Of a stretch of DNA of 64,000 bases, positions 34,901 through 47,745 are shown piece by piece. This stretch comes from Carnegiea gigantea (lineage: Eukaryota; Streptophyta; Magnoliopsida; Caryophyllales; Cactaceae): positions 1,051,501 to 1,115,500 of the forward strand of contig JAKOGI010000051.1 in assembly GCA_029747015.1 (NCBI GenBank). The letters are read 5' to 3'. Numbering within the stretch: position 1 is the stretch's first letter; the number at the start of each line of letters is the position of its first letter. Both the position numbers and the translations under genes were made by a program. The notes under the pieces were generated by a model. It had not been told where the DNA came from, did not search any database, and saw only the letters and a program-made list of their open reading frames with translations.

Positions 34901-36311
34901 CTGTTTCTCCATCCACCATTACCAACTCCCCACCACCACCATCATTCTCTCTCTTCTCCTTGGCTTCGCCTTCAATATCGTTGTTTTCGCTCTCGGAGCT
35001 CGTCCGGGCATCGGATGACGCCCCCTCCTCGCTTTCGTGCCCTCTCAGGCATTTAGTCAAACACTTGCTGTGCATTTTGGGAGCTGGCTCACTGCTTGCA
35101 TTGATTTGAACGATGAGCTCATCTTTGCTCGACATTTGGGTTTTCTTCTCTGGTGGGTGACCCGTTTTAATCTCCGGCTTTTGCTGCTGTTGTTGTAGGT
35201 TCTTCTTGTGTCTAAGCCCGTAGAGATAGAAGAAAATAGCCCCTAAAATCACAAGCCCTGCTAAATCTGCCAAAGTAATCCCAACAATGGTGGCGGGTTT
35301 AATCCCACTATTAGCGTGAGAACTCGGAGCCCCACCCGATGACGAGCCCGAATTTGTATCCGAGCTTGAATTCAAATATTTGGGTATTACAGCAATGGCG
35401 GGAGAAATAGTAGAAGTCACATTTGGTGGAGTAGAAAGAGTCGAAGGAATTATACAGAGGTTCTTCAATGGCTTCCCACACAAATCCAGATTCCCAGAAA
35501 ACAACTCCAAATCCTGACCCACCAACGCCTTTGGGATCTGGCCCGTCAAGTTGTTAAATGAAAGATCAATCGTGGCATTCTCCGGGACGCCGGCGGCGAA
35601 CTCCGCCGGAATTCTGCCGGAGATTTTATTATACGAAAGATTCAAGTATCTCAACCCGGACCCACCAAGATCCCCCGGCAACGACCCGTTAAACAGATTA
35701 GCAGAAAGATCGAGCACTTCAATGGAGCCAAACCCAGATGGGACTTCGCCGGAAAAGTAGTTTCCCTGGAGAGATAAGACCGTGAGATTCTTAAACACAG
35801 AGCTGAAGTTCACCGGAAGCTTCCCACCAATGGCGTTATCAGAGAGATTAAGATAACTCAACGAGCTGGAACAAACCCCCGGGAGGTCACCGGAGATGAC
35901 ATTGAAGGAGAGAGAAAGCGCCTGAAGAGCGGACGCATTGAGGAGGGTCGCCGGAATAGTGCCATTAAGGAAGTTTCCAGAAAGATCGACATGTCGGAGG
36001 GTGTCAATTAGTCCGAGGTCGGACGGAATGGAACCCAGAAGGCGGGAGTTGGGGAGGGATAACCCGACGACCCGTAAGTCGCCGGAGCAAGTGATGCCGG
36101 TCCACGAGCAGGGGAACTGGTCTAGAAAGCTCCAGGATTGGAGGAGGTTTAATGGGTCGCTGAGGATGGAGTATTTGAAGGAAAGAAGGTATGTGCCATC
36201 TGAGGAGAGGGAGAGCAGGGGTTGCAGTTGGAGAGAGAAGATTGTGAGTGTGAGGAGGAGTGACGGTAATGGTAGTGAGGTGGGTTTGATGCAGAGCTTT
36301 GGTGAACTCAT
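31992..36311 (-). CDS. Leucine-rich repeat receptor-like protein kinase, probably catalytically inactive (At4g37250-like)
   Basis: Plasma-membrane receptor-like protein of LRR class III type. Exons 36311-34616 and 32629-31992 (GT-AG, phase 1) sum to 2334 bp, 777 residues. Signal peptide about 1-34; LRRNT with CSWTGITC; about seven LRRs to residue 290; TM about 345-372; Ser/Glu-rich juxtamembrane; kinase fold about 480-775. Key kinase residues are altered: the VAIK lysine position reads AVRRL, the HRD loop reads HGNIKPSN, and DFG reads DLG. That points to a pseudokinase acting by binding partners. The intron (about 2 kb) falls inside the kinase domain, as in relatives. A GA/CT-rich stretch lies at 36370-36395 in the 5' flank. 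Confidence 0.93.
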
Positions 36312-36399
36312 TTTTCATGGAGGTTACGCCATGTCTGGGTTATCTGACGCAGAAACTGCAAAAGAAAAAGAGGGGAGGGGGGGAGAGAGAGAGAGTGAA

Positions 36400-37113
36400 G
36401 AATGAACAAGCTTCTGGTGTTATGGTGAAGCAGAAGAACAGAGCAGGGAGTAAAGAGAGAGAAAATGATTTGGCGCTTGCATTGCATTGTATGCTTTAAA
36501 CTTTAAAGGTGGTACTGTTTGGGTCATAATAATGGTGGAATTGGAGGTTTGATCCATTTGGAGCTTGACCCTCACAATTACGGCAAAATGGAGAGTCCGG
36601 GTATTATATATTATGTACTAACTTTGCTTTTTTTTTTTTTTCCCTTTCTTTTTGGCTAATTAATCTCCACCTTAAGCAAGTCTGTCAACAAAACAGCTCA
36701 TAAATTATAATACAAATTTTTAGATGAGATCGTCTTATTCCTATACAAAAATACTATGAAACAGACTTCTTTAAATATTACTTTTATAAAATTTTAAAAT
36801 AACCATTAACATATTTTAAAATAATTTTTTAATTAAGAGGTAACCAATATACCATTGATAGTGACTCAATTATTTTTAAATAAATTATTAATTACGTCAA
36901 TTATTATTTAAAAAACTATAATAAAAATATTTGTTATATAATATTTTTTATAAAATGGTGTTGCGGAAAACTTAGTAAGGCCAATAATTGGCCCAAAACT
37001 AATAAAACCCGTTACTGCAACCCATCATAAGTTCATAACCTTTTACAAACTATTTCTTTTTCAAATTTCCAGTTTTCCTTTTTTGCCCCTAAAAAAATAA
37101 TTCTGCAAACACT
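36400..37113. other. Shared upstream region of the kinase and TIC21 genes
   Basis: Divergent promoter interval of about 0.8 kb, AT-rich, with a T run at about 36629-36641. No clear regulatory motif can be defended by eye. Confidence 0.4.
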
Positions 37114-40100
37114 ATGCAAGCGCTACTTCTGACGGCAGCTCGCTCCAACGTCCAACCGCCGACGGTGTCACCGTCACCGGCGCCGGTGATACAATTGCAT
37201 CGTCCGGCAAGGATATCGAGTGTTAATCACTTTCTCTCTCCTCTGAATTCTCTGTCCCATCTCTCTTCGTTCTGTTCTTCCTCACTTCCGCTTCTATCCT
37301 CGAAAAATGCGATCAGGGGGGTTCGAATCCACCCTTCCATGGCTTCTTCCCCTGCTGCTACGGGCTTCGCTTCATCGGTTTATGAGTCCGACCAGGCGAA
37401 ACTCGCTCTGGTAACTTTCGGAATTCTTGCTATCGATTTTGTATTTCAGATTTTTTGTTTTCCATTTGAAGAATTTTTCGGAATTGCGATGCTCAATGAT
37501 ACCTGGAGTATCGGATAAGACCTGATTAAGAGCGTTACATCGATTCATTACTTCTAATTGGCTGGAATTATCACTCGCAAATTGGGCGAATAGAACTGTA
37601 TACTGTTATGGATTGGACCAATTGCAAAGTATGGGATTTATTCCACATCGGTTGTATGGACAATTGATAAGGGGTTTATAGATTAAATAGGCTCTCTCAC
37701 CTAATAGGCTAGTCTTTTGGGATGAGTTCTCCTGTTTAGTCTGTAACAATTGATATCAGAGCCAGCTCGGAGTGGTGGCCTGGGAGAGAGCCAGCCGTGA
37801 CCAACGTGAACTCGGAGTGGTGGCCTGGGAAAGCCAACCACGACCAACGAGGACGTTGGCCCTTAGGGGGGAGTCAAATGTTATGAATTGGACCAATTGC
37901 AAGGTATGGGACTTGTCCCATGTCGGTTGTATGGGTAACTGATGAGGGGTTTATAGACTAAATAGGCTCTATCACCTAATAGGCTAGTCTTTTGGGATGA
38001 GTTCTCCTATTTGGTCTGTAACATATACTTACTCACAAACTTAAATTGGAGCTTCTGGTTTGAAATCTTAGCGTAGTTCGCAAATGCATTAGGGTTTTGG
38101 GTAAGATTTAGGAGGAAGACACAATCTTCTTCTTAAAGGTGAGGTTTTGGCCCTGGAATTCTGTATGTTTGGAGTAATTGAAGTTCCCTTATTAATCAAC
38201 TTTGAAATGCCTAAGGGTTTAGGGTAAAGTTTGGAAGGAAGATTCAATCTTCTTCAAAAGGGAAAGCTTGGCACTGGATTTTTTTCCTGTTTTGGGTAAA
38301 TGACTAAGGGTTTAAGCCTTTAAGGTAACATTTACAAGGACGATTCAATCTACTTCTTGAAGGTGAAATTTTCGCACTGGAATTTTTTGCGTTCTAAGTG
38401 AAATTCATTTTATCAACTTTGAAAGAAACTGATTTAGGGTGTGATATTGGAAGGAAAATATGTTCCAGAAGGAATCAAAGCATATTTTTCTATTTATGGT
38501 GATGGCTCTTGTGTGAATTATAGTTGCAAACTAAGTCAGAATGGAGTCATTTCTTTGAACATATGGTTGAAATCCAAAGTTCATATTATTGATAAGCTGG
38601 AGGGATTTGCTGCTATGCAGTTGAACTCTGCTTCTTGAAGATGTACACCAGGGAATGAGAGATTTGAGCCTTGAGGGCACACATGTTCTGCTCCTTAGGC
38701 AACTATTGTAATTTTCTGCACTTTTTTGGTATGTCTTTCCTTCAATCTTAAGGTTTGTGTTTGCATCTTGGCATAGGTGGCAAAGAGATTGCAGAATACT
38801 GCAAGATATTTCAAAAGGTTAGGCAGTTTTGCCTTCTGGGGGCAGCTGTTGTGCACCATTGTTGCTGCTGTGATTCTTTCATTCTCCATTGTAGTCACTG
38901 GGAAAATCACATCACCTGTGACCTTTTATGCTACGGCAGGCGGAATAGCTGCAGCGTTTATTTCCATCTTTTGGTCATTTGGTTACCTTCGCCTGTCAGA
39001 GAGACTCCAGAGAACTGCAAATGACCCTTCTAAGGTATGACATTGAAAGAATTTATTGCTTTGCACACTGGTGGTTATGATATGATTTTGCATTTCCCAT
39101 CGTTAACAAGCTTTGCTTGGCTTTGGTATGTCCTGGAGAATGGATGGGAGACTCTGGTTCTTTGTCAAATTAGTAGTCCGTTTTTGTAAACATCAGAAGC
39201 TACCAATTAGTTTCTATATCAAAGTCTGAAAGTTTTTATTATTCAATTAAGTTGTAGGATTTGTGTTTCTGATATTAAGAAAATCGTTGACTGATAGTAT
39301 AATGCTGTCTAGCTGATCCGTTGCAATTTTGGTATCATTTCGTGGTACTTTTGCTACAAGGACATGCTTAAGTGACTGCACAATGCTTTCCTTATATTTA
39401 GCTTTAGTTGTATGGAAGTTGAGAAATTTATGTGCTTCAATAAACATTTTTCGAGATATGAGAGAATTTTTTTAGTTCTTGATATCATTTGGCAATACTC
39501 GTAACGGGATACGTGCGAGGATTTAAATTAGGCTATGAACCTCCACAAGCAACCAGTAACATGTGGATTTTGTTGCTTTAGATCTTTGATATTCATCTAA
39601 AGTTTCTCTTAATCATCATTTTGTCTCACCTCCCCCCCCCCCCCAAATCACGTCATGTCCATGCAATTGATGTGGATGTTATTAGAATTTGATTTGACTA
39701 GAAGAATCTTTATTGGTTGGATACTTTGTGTATCCTATATTCCTATTTTAGAGACAGACGGTCACGCTCTTCACGATTTCAGGCTCCCGCTCGTGCTGAC
39801 GTCGTTAAAAGTCTGAGAAATGGAGTAGTTGTGAATCTTCTCGGTATGGGGTCTGCTATCCTGGGACTGCTAGCGACTGTTGGACTTCTTGTTGCAAAGG
39901 CCCTCACGACATCCTCAACTCCTTACTATCAGGGTGTGTCTCCTGGATACAGCCCTGTTCTTGCTCTGGACGTATTCTTGATGCAGGTATTCTTCTTCCC
40001 ATCTCAATCTTAAGTTGCTTAATTGTCAAATGCCGTAGTTTATCCAGACATCTGCAGTTTTGCTCCATGAATTCCCCGGTAAGGATGCTTATATTTATAT

Positions 40101-40230
40101 TTCTCCACTCCATTTGCAGGCATCGGCTAACACAATACTATCTCATTTCATCGGTCTTGTTTCCTCCTTGGAATTGTTGCGATCAGTGTCACTACCTCCT
40201 CCAACAGCTCCTGTTGCCAAGCTTGCTTAG
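37114..40230 (+). CDS. TIC21: TIC21 / PIC1-type chloroplast inner-envelope protein
   Basis: Inner-envelope membrane protein that in Arabidopsis has been linked both to protein import and to iron transport. Four exons: 37114-37410, 38777-39034, 39783-39986 and 40120-40230, all GT-AG and phase 0, 870 bp, 289 residues (Arabidopsis protein about 296). The N-terminal about 80 residues are Ser/Pro-rich, a transit peptide. The mature part has four hydrophobic segments: AVILSFSIVVTG, TFYATAGGIAAAFISIFWSF, LLGMGSAILGLLATVGLLVA, and the C-terminal FIGLVSSLELLRSVS. The conserved TGK-TSP-TFYATA and YYQG-SPGYSPVLALDVF blocks identify the family. Intron 1 holds a TRIM and degenerate tandem repeats but splice sites look intact. 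Confidence 0.94.
37604..38023 (+). mobile_element. TRIM retrotransposon in TIC21 intron 1
   Basis: 420 bp with two 145-bp terminal direct repeats (37604-37748 and 37879-38023), each bounded by TG...CA. A 5-bp target duplication TATAC flanks it (37599-37603 and 38024-38028). Just inside the left repeat is tgatatcagagcc, one mismatch from the tRNA-Met primer site; a G-rich PPT (aggggggagtc) precedes the right repeat. No coding capacity, the definition of a TRIM. The interior has a short duplicated segment, ctcggagtggtggcctggga. Confidence 0.93.
38085..38410 (+). repeat. Degenerate tandem repeats in TIC21 intron 1
   Basis: About three units of roughly 100-120 bp, each with a 'tagggtttagggtaa' start, a 'gattcaatcttcttc' core and a 'ggcactggaatttttt' end (near 38090, 38213 and 38305), and a partial fourth at about 38430. 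Confidence 0.6.
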
Positions 40231-41074
40231 ATCTTCACATTACACTTCATTCAAAGAGTAAAAAAGCAAAGCATCAAAATGAATTCAATGCCCTGGAGCA
40301 GAAGCCAAGGATGTTTTTGGCTAGGTGATCTTTGCTGTTGATATTCGTGTCTGAACGATGTGAATAACAGCTTGGAACAAATAGGTTCGTGATGCTGCTA
40401 TGTAGCATTTTGATCAGCGCAAAATTTAGAATAATGGCATAACCTTTATTTTCTTCCAGCATTAATAGGGATAGCCATTTTCTGCTCGCAATTATGCAAG
40501 CTCCGTATATGATCCAAGCACAAGGCATTGCCAACAATGTTTAAAGGATCGCCATAAATCCACTTGCCAAGTATTAGTCTTCAGCTGATCCTCTTGACTT
40601 TTCGATTATTACATTTTTTTTAAATGAAACTTGTATTGAGCGTTTTTTATAATTGCCAAAACACAACAAAACAAATCTTGGCCGTTTTACCTCAAAACAT
40701 GAACAACTGCCCGATATTTAATAGAAAGAACTCAGCATCTTCAAAAACAACTAGGTATTGAACAATCCAAATCAACAAGAACAATTATCTGGCACAACCT
40801 TGCACCTGTAAGTCACACGTCTCTCAATCCAAGACGAATATACTCCAGCCTCCCAAATAGAACATTTGGTATCATTCAGCTCGTCCTTCCAGCCAAATCT
40901 GGTGTCTTGGCCCTTGCAAGAATAATACAACAAAACAAACCTACTGATGTACTTCCTAAGAAATGGAAAAGAAAAACATTCCAAGAAAAGCAACTATATA
41001 CTAATCAGCTACAGAGATGTATCGTAATTTCTACATCAATTTGACAATCTCAAGTTCACCGCCTAAAACAAATC

Positions 41075-42357
41075 TCACAACCCCTCTTCAGTGCTGGAAG
41101 AAGCTGTACTGACGTCCCCTTCTCCGGCCACAAAACTTACCGCCTCCTCAAAGTCAAGCAAATGCTGAGTCATCTCCTCTGCCGTTAGAATCTGATGATG
41201 AGCAGTCACGAACATATTATGTGCTTCTAGGCAAGTCTATTATGCACACTAAAAACACCCTGTAAAAAGGATTCAGAAAACAAGAAGAAAATTAGGCAAA
41301 CATAATAGGAACTCCTATTCCCCCCCCCCCCCCAAAAAAAAAAAACATAACGGAATCACAATAAGGGCAAAGTATTATTTCCTCTGTCTTGTTATTTATT
41401 TATTTTTTTTGTGAGGGATTATCAATCAAGATGTCTATCCACGGTCTCAGAAAGTTCCAGACATGTAAGTCACAATTTTTACCGTGACAGCCCAAACCTC
41501 TATTCCCTATTCCTAAAACCAAGCTCCATACAGAAAATACATCCCACTGAATAGGGTGCCTTTCACATGAATCAGAACAGGTGCAAAATTGAAACATGTA
41601 TTCAGGCAGTATATACAGCATATTCATCAATTCAACCGGAGACAGCTCCTTCCGGGGTGCGACACATATCTTAGCAGTTAGCACATTAAAGATTATTTGA
41701 TCAATAGTCTATTTTTTGGGATAATGGGAAATTTTACCATTCTTCGTTTTTATGTTGATTTTTGTGCATAGTATCTATTTTGATGTACCTAGTCTTATTA
41801 CAGATGCTATCCATGCATCCATTCTTCTGATCATAATGTCACATAATATTATCCTATTTTCCCATCGAAATGTATCAGTTCAGCTGGAGAACATGAATAA
41901 ATACATGGGCTGAAGAATGGAACACAAGCACTAGTTGAAACAAGGCAAGAAAAAGAATTGATGCAATTTATCACTCAAATACTTCAGGCTCCCGACCGCA
42001 AAATAAAGCAGGATAAACCACCGTTGAATCTACCAACAGAAAACAAAACCACAGAAAGCTTGTGTCCCCACATCATCTGCTAACAAGAGTGGTGATATTT
42101 GCTGCTCGCGTCACCTCTAAAGTGAACACGAAATAGCCTGCAAACACAGCTTGACCATGACACAAATGGTGATGTTCGTGCAAGGTTCAAGAGTAACAGT
42201 CAGACCAAATACAATGCTGGAGGGGAAAGATGTTATACCTAGAATAACAGCAATGCAGAGAATGGATTCCCCCACAGCTAAGTCTAGGGGATCAAGAAGC
42301 AGCAATCCCCTTGACACAAGTTGACAAGGGGGTCGTACCAATGACACGTCTAAGCGC
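41075..42357 (-). CDS. Possible last three exons of an unidentified membrane-protein gene
   Basis: Three GT-AG-compatible pieces join in frame: 42357-42239 (hydrophobic, LDPLDLAVGESILCIAVIL), a 23-bp piece 42137-42115 (GYFVFTLE), and 41191-41075 (LTAEEMTQHLLDFEEAVSF, acidic Ser/Thr-rich tail, stop TGA). The last piece has the amino-acid make-up of a real C-terminus. I do not recognise the family and found no convincing upstream exons in 42.4-46.4 kb. The first acceptor lacks a good pyrimidine tract. The alternative is chance open frames. Confidence 0.3.
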
Positions 42358-42399
42358 CTACTCGATTGCTACTGCTTATATTTTCTAACAAACAAGGTT

Positions 42400-45300
42400 C
42401 ACAATCTATTGTTTCATTACGACCTATCCTCAGAGTGCATATTGAGGTTATGCTGCATTTTTGGTGGAAAACTCGTATCCACAATCTGAGACTGTCATAA
42501 ATTCTGCACCTGAATGACCATAGTTCTATCATGTAGATGTGGGCCTAACTTTGCCCACGTGTAGGCCTCAAACCTAAACCTTGTGCCAAGACTCCAGGCC
42601 TCCAGAAAGCACTTCATTGCTTGTAACACAATGGCAGGAACTCCTGGATCTATGGCTGTCACCCTATCAGCCTTCCATTGCGTATTGTCTTAACTATCAT
42701 GTAAGGACATCCCACGACAGGGGTTAAGCCGCACGCACCCTCCTAAAATAAGCTCATGGTCTACAGTCTGCACTCTGGAGTATAAATTTCTAAGACGCAG
42801 AACACAAACTACTCAAGTCCTACCTTCAGTTATATGGTGAGCTCATTCCAGCAGTATGCATGCATACTTGACCATCATTTTATCGTGTCATAAATCCAAA
42901 AAAAGTTTTGCACTTAGACGTATGTCCATGACGTACCAAAGTATTTACTTCCACAAAAGATCATGACCTGGAAACATCTTTAAATGCAAGCCAGAAAACC
43001 ATTATGCAAGGAAGCAATTCAATTTAAAGATTTAAGACTCCTATCATCATGTTCTCTAACAATGGATCAACATCGTGATACTCTGTCCTTTTAAGTGATT
43101 GATGGACCTCATTTATCCATGCGAATACTATCAACTGTCTAAATTACTCATGTAAATGACACCAATCATGAACCACAACACTACAAGCAAAAGGTAGCTG
43201 GCAAAGTTGAAGGTAATAAAATAATCTACTCAAACAAGTGATCAGGCCAATTCATTTGAACCATAACAAAATAAAAAGTGGTTCAGTCACTATGAATGGA
43301 AGAAGAAGTTCTTAACTAACATCACTATACAATAAAATGCTCAACTTTATGTGATGGGGTGACAGATCTGCTTCTACATGGGGAAAAAGAGGAGGGAAGA
43401 AAAGCAGCCGTAGAGCTCTTGGCAAAAGCCATTGTTAAGAAATGGATTTCTAGCTACGAAGACCCCGGGGGGGGGGGGGGCTGAACTCAATTACTAGGCT
43501 TTGACGTGAATATATGTCCAAAGTGCTTGAATCACCAAAACTAACTAGTACCTTATGTCAAGCCTGCACATTTTTTCCCGGCGGGGAGGAGGGTTAAAAC
43601 ATCAAAGCCTAGCCCAAAATCCTTGAGTTGCAGATAGCTGTCAAACCCTAGATTTGAACACTATTGACCACCCACTACTCTACAACAAACAAGCAGAGGA
43701 CAATCTAGTAAAGCATCTTGAATTAGCTCAGGTTTTGGACTTCCATGTTTTCCACAAACCTTGCATCTTTTTAGCCTACACTGTCAATTGTCATACCCAT
43801 GTTTGAAATGCCCAACACAAATATATCAAGAGCGACACAAATATACACAAATATATGAAGGGAGGGCTCATATGCTTGTTGCGAAAATGAACAGTTGAAG
43901 CTAAGAAGAAAATAAGTTAAGCGTTTTCATAAACCTCTAACAAGTCTAAGTTCAGTATGAAGCACCTCCAACAAAGATATGGGTCTATAAAAACAAAGTT
44001 AATAACAACATTCCAGTTTCTACTTTAAAATTGGAGGTGAACACACTTGGATGGTATGCCCTTGATCTAAAACGTATCTATCTCCATGAAGGTGGAGACC
44101 TTAAATTTTCATTTTTCAAGCTTTTCAGAATTATTTAAATAAAATGATGTAAAGAATGGAAGAATTAACTACTTAAATCACATGAATCATTGTAATAGTG
44201 CCCATCAAAAGGGAAATTCATAATCATGATTAATTTATATATACCAGGGTCATATGAGTTGTGATTACTTAGGGTCAAATGAAGACCAAGATGCCAAGAA
44301 AACATTAAGTTAGAGTCGATTATCTTTTTTGGGGGGGGGGGGGTCAACATAGATATGGTAAATCTTAAGTTTTACTTCAATGCAATATCTCCCAACTTCG
44401 AAACGCCAAATAGACAAGAATCAAAAGCTTGAAGGTGAATCCACCTTCTTACCAATAAAGCATGAGGATCATGGATCTGCCTTGAGATGAGCATCACCCA
44501 TGAATACATGCAGTGACACAAGTGACCTTGCAGACCATGTCTTTATAGATGTTGCAGACAAATAGTACCCAACTATTATTACAGACATGAAAAATACGAC
44601 AAAAGATCCAAAGACTAGACCCAGCATTCTCACAAGTTACAAACATCCTACATCCAAAATTTGAGGGAAGAAATAATTATTCATGCAAATGTGACTACCA
44701 TAAGATCCTGCAACACGCAAACATGTCCAAGGATAAGTAACAAGGAATATGTTTCGGAATTTTCTTACTCTAATGGGTAATGTAGATAGGCACCATTATT
44801 TCTTTTCTGCTTTTTCCTTCCCCTCCCCCCCCCCCCCCCCCCAAAAAAAAAAAAAACAAAACCAAAAAGAGCACTATGGGCTCTAAAAAGGTAAGAGAGA
44901 TCTCTCATCTCAAATTTTATGGAGAGAGCTCAAAATAGGCTCAGGGATGTCAACAAAATATGCTCAAGTTATATCTGTAAGTGAAAACATTATTTGGTTC
45001 TGCTTCAATATGAGGATGTGATATGGAGTTGTACTTCTGTAGATCAACACCTATTTATTTAAATTCACTAAGATATGGCCATTAAATATTCAACCCTACA
45101 ACATGGTTGCTCAAGGCTGATTTCAAGTCATCAGACTCATCACAAGGTCTAGTCACCCTACACTACCGACAACCACCACCTAATGAGGACCTGCCTCACC
45201 TACTGATGAGATCTACATGCCTGTAAGGTTACCTCGCCCTCGCCCTCGCCCTCGCCCTTCCTAGCAATGGTCACCCTCCAATTTAAAATCTATGTGACTG

Positions 45301-46500
45301 TTGTGGTCCCTGAACGAAGAGAACTCAATTCTGCAAGAAAAAGAAAGAATCAAGAAACACGCTTCTGAGTGTTTTCAATGAGGTACAACAACAACTACTC
45401 CGAGTCAAGGCAGATCTAAATGGCAACCTTACCCTTGCAACATTTCTACAACTACAGAGATCAATTCCAAGAAACCAAAAAAAAAAAAAAAAAAAAAAAA
45501 CGAAATGCTTTTTACACACATCGGGTAATAGAAGCATTGAATACTAATACCAACTAGCTTTAGGTATAAACTTAGATGTAATTTTTTGCTGAGTCAAATC
45601 TTTCGAGACAATTAGGACAAGATAATTATTTAATAACATCAAATAGCATTAGGTAAACCATATAACAGGTTAGTGTACAAAAAATAATAACAATAAAAAC
45701 ACTAATAAACAAAATAATACTAGCAAGTAGCAAGCGAGTAGGATTAGGGTCATCTAGTCAATGAGCATACAATTCAATCAATATCCACATCCGCTAAGCA
45801 ACTAAAAGCCAAATTTCAAGGGGTAGCTACTTAATACCGACTTCTCTGATTCTATAACTAATAACTCCAAAAGCTCCTATCCTGAGCCATTTACTCCACA
45901 GGTCCCAAGTGTCTCATACAGTCTAATCACCTCATTCCAATATTTCCTAGGTTTTCGTCATGCCTGCTTACATTCTGCAAGATTAATCATCTCACATCTA
46001 TGCACATCACCTCATTCCAATTTTTCCTTAGGTCTTCCTCTACCCCACTTTACATTCCAAAAAGATTAATTTTCTCACACCTCCGCATAAGTGCATTTAT
46101 ACTCCTCTGGATATAACCAAACTATCCGAGTCTTGATTCCCTCACCTTATCTTGTATGAAGTCACTACTACCTTTTCTTTGGTCACTTCCTAATCTCGTC
46201 TAATCTCATACAACCATAGATCCACCTGATCATCCTCATCTCTATCTATCATAACACAGACCCACGATTGTTCTTAACGTTGGAATCCAGTTTTCCTCTC
46301 AATCCACATCAATATTCTATCCAAAGAAAGTCCATACGTGCAACATGCATTTAAAGAAAGTCCATAAAATCAGCTACTCTATTTGGTTCAAATCTCATAT
46401 AAGGAATCCTAAGTACCGTGCATACAGCTTGAAATAAGCAGAAAAGGAATCAATCTGCAATTTTCAACTTCCACGAGTATGGCATGCCCTGCAGAATAGA
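42400..46500. other. Gene-poor stretch or large introns
   Basis: No exon could be defended. Long homopolymers occur at 43463-43480 (G), 44325-44342 (T then G), 44825-44856 (C then A) and 45478-45500 (A). Near 45920-46260 there are two related segments with 'cacctcattccaat' (about 45927 and 46007) that look repeat-derived. Confidence 0.4.
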
Positions 46501-46552
46501 GGACAGCAAATGACATATATGACCAAAGGTGTAAGAAATATTACCATTCAAC

Positions 46553-47745
46553 CTATTGGGTCTTCTTCTTTTTCTTGTGCAACGAAACTGGAATCCTTCT
46601 TAATACAGCGTTGTAGCATGCATCAAGAATTTTATACACTACTGACATGTGGTCATCAATCCGATTCTGGTACTTCTCATATAACACAGGAATTGATAAA
46701 GCGAGAAGAGATCCTACCAAGCACGAGCATATATAAAAATTATCGTGTGCATACTAACACACAAATCAACAGCTGATAAGCAAGAACAAAGCACAACAAT
46801 CGCTCACCAATATAAACAAACGTGATAAAATTGCAGAGATTACCAATAAAGGAGATCAACCAAAACAAAGCAGCAACCTGAACACAAAAATAAGAATTAA
46901 AAAAGCCACATTCACTGTCCACTAACATATAGAGAGATGTTTTGATAAACATCCCAAGGACTAACTAGAAACAAATCCAAGCCCCATGCTGAAATTACAA
47001 TGACCCAAATTAGGCTTACCCTATGAAAGGAGTGAAATTTGTGGCACAAACACTTACCTGAACAAGAACTCTCAAATTTCCACAAATAGCAATCTCATGA
47101 CCAACAGACAATGCACGATTGACCCAGACTCTAATTGCATCAGCCACCTTCTCAACGGTCTCATCTGACACTTCCAAATCAGGGACGGGTGGAAGAGGTC
47201 TATATCAAAAAAAGAGTTGTGTAATTTCACAAACCCCTCAAAAAACCACCAAGCACAAGCATACATTTTTTTTAAAAAAAAAAAAAGAAGCACTTGCAAC
47301 TCTAGATAGAATCAATGCAAGATACCTACCTATTGAGAAGAGTAGCGGTTTTAGCCCAAACAAAGAGGATTGTAACAAGAAGCAAAAGCACATTGGCGGC
47401 AAATGACAAAGGATTATAACCAGCAAATTCGAAGAGAAGCCATAACGATGTTGTAGATGCCAATAGCAAAGCACTTGCATACCATTTTCTCCACAAAAGC
47501 AAGTCCGCAACTGTGAATCAAAATTTGATTTCAAAAACAAAATTGAAGAACAATGAAACACAGTAGATGCATTGAAGAAGCAGTGAAATGCAGCAGATCG
47601 AAATGATCGAAGAGAAGATCGCAGTTTAGAGCAAGAAACCAAACATAATTCAACAAATTAGTTTGAGTAAGAAAGAGAGAGAACCAGAGCCAGCGCCGAG
47701 AGCTTGATGAACCGATGAGCGACGAAAAGTGTGAGATTCGACCAT
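46553..47745 (-). CDS. RTNLB: Reticulon-like protein (RTNLB family)
   Basis: ER-membrane protein that curves tubules. Five exons: 47745-47685, 47510-47330, 47199-47058, 46877-46808 and 46713-46553. Phases match throughout; 615 bp, 204 residues, a normal plant length. After a short N-terminus ([20 protein letters not shown]) come the two hydrophobic hairpins of the reticulon domain: [20 protein letters not shown] through [15 protein letters not shown], and [20 protein letters not shown] through [13 protein letters not shown]. The loop holds [20 protein letters not shown]. The C-terminus ends in a Lys cluster (HKKKKKTQ), typical for ER retention in this family. Intact. Confidence 0.93.

Noticed and set aside
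41400..41684. 94-codon minus-strand open frame next to the possible 41-kb exon
   Set aside because: No family match and no splice sites in phase with the exons at 41.2 and 42.1 kb; probably intronic.
43390..43450. Minus-strand Met-start reading MAFAKSSTAAFLPSS, considered as a transit-peptide exon for the unknown 41-42 kb gene
   Set aside because: The frame stops after about 36 codons without a clear donor joining it to downstream exons; likely chance.
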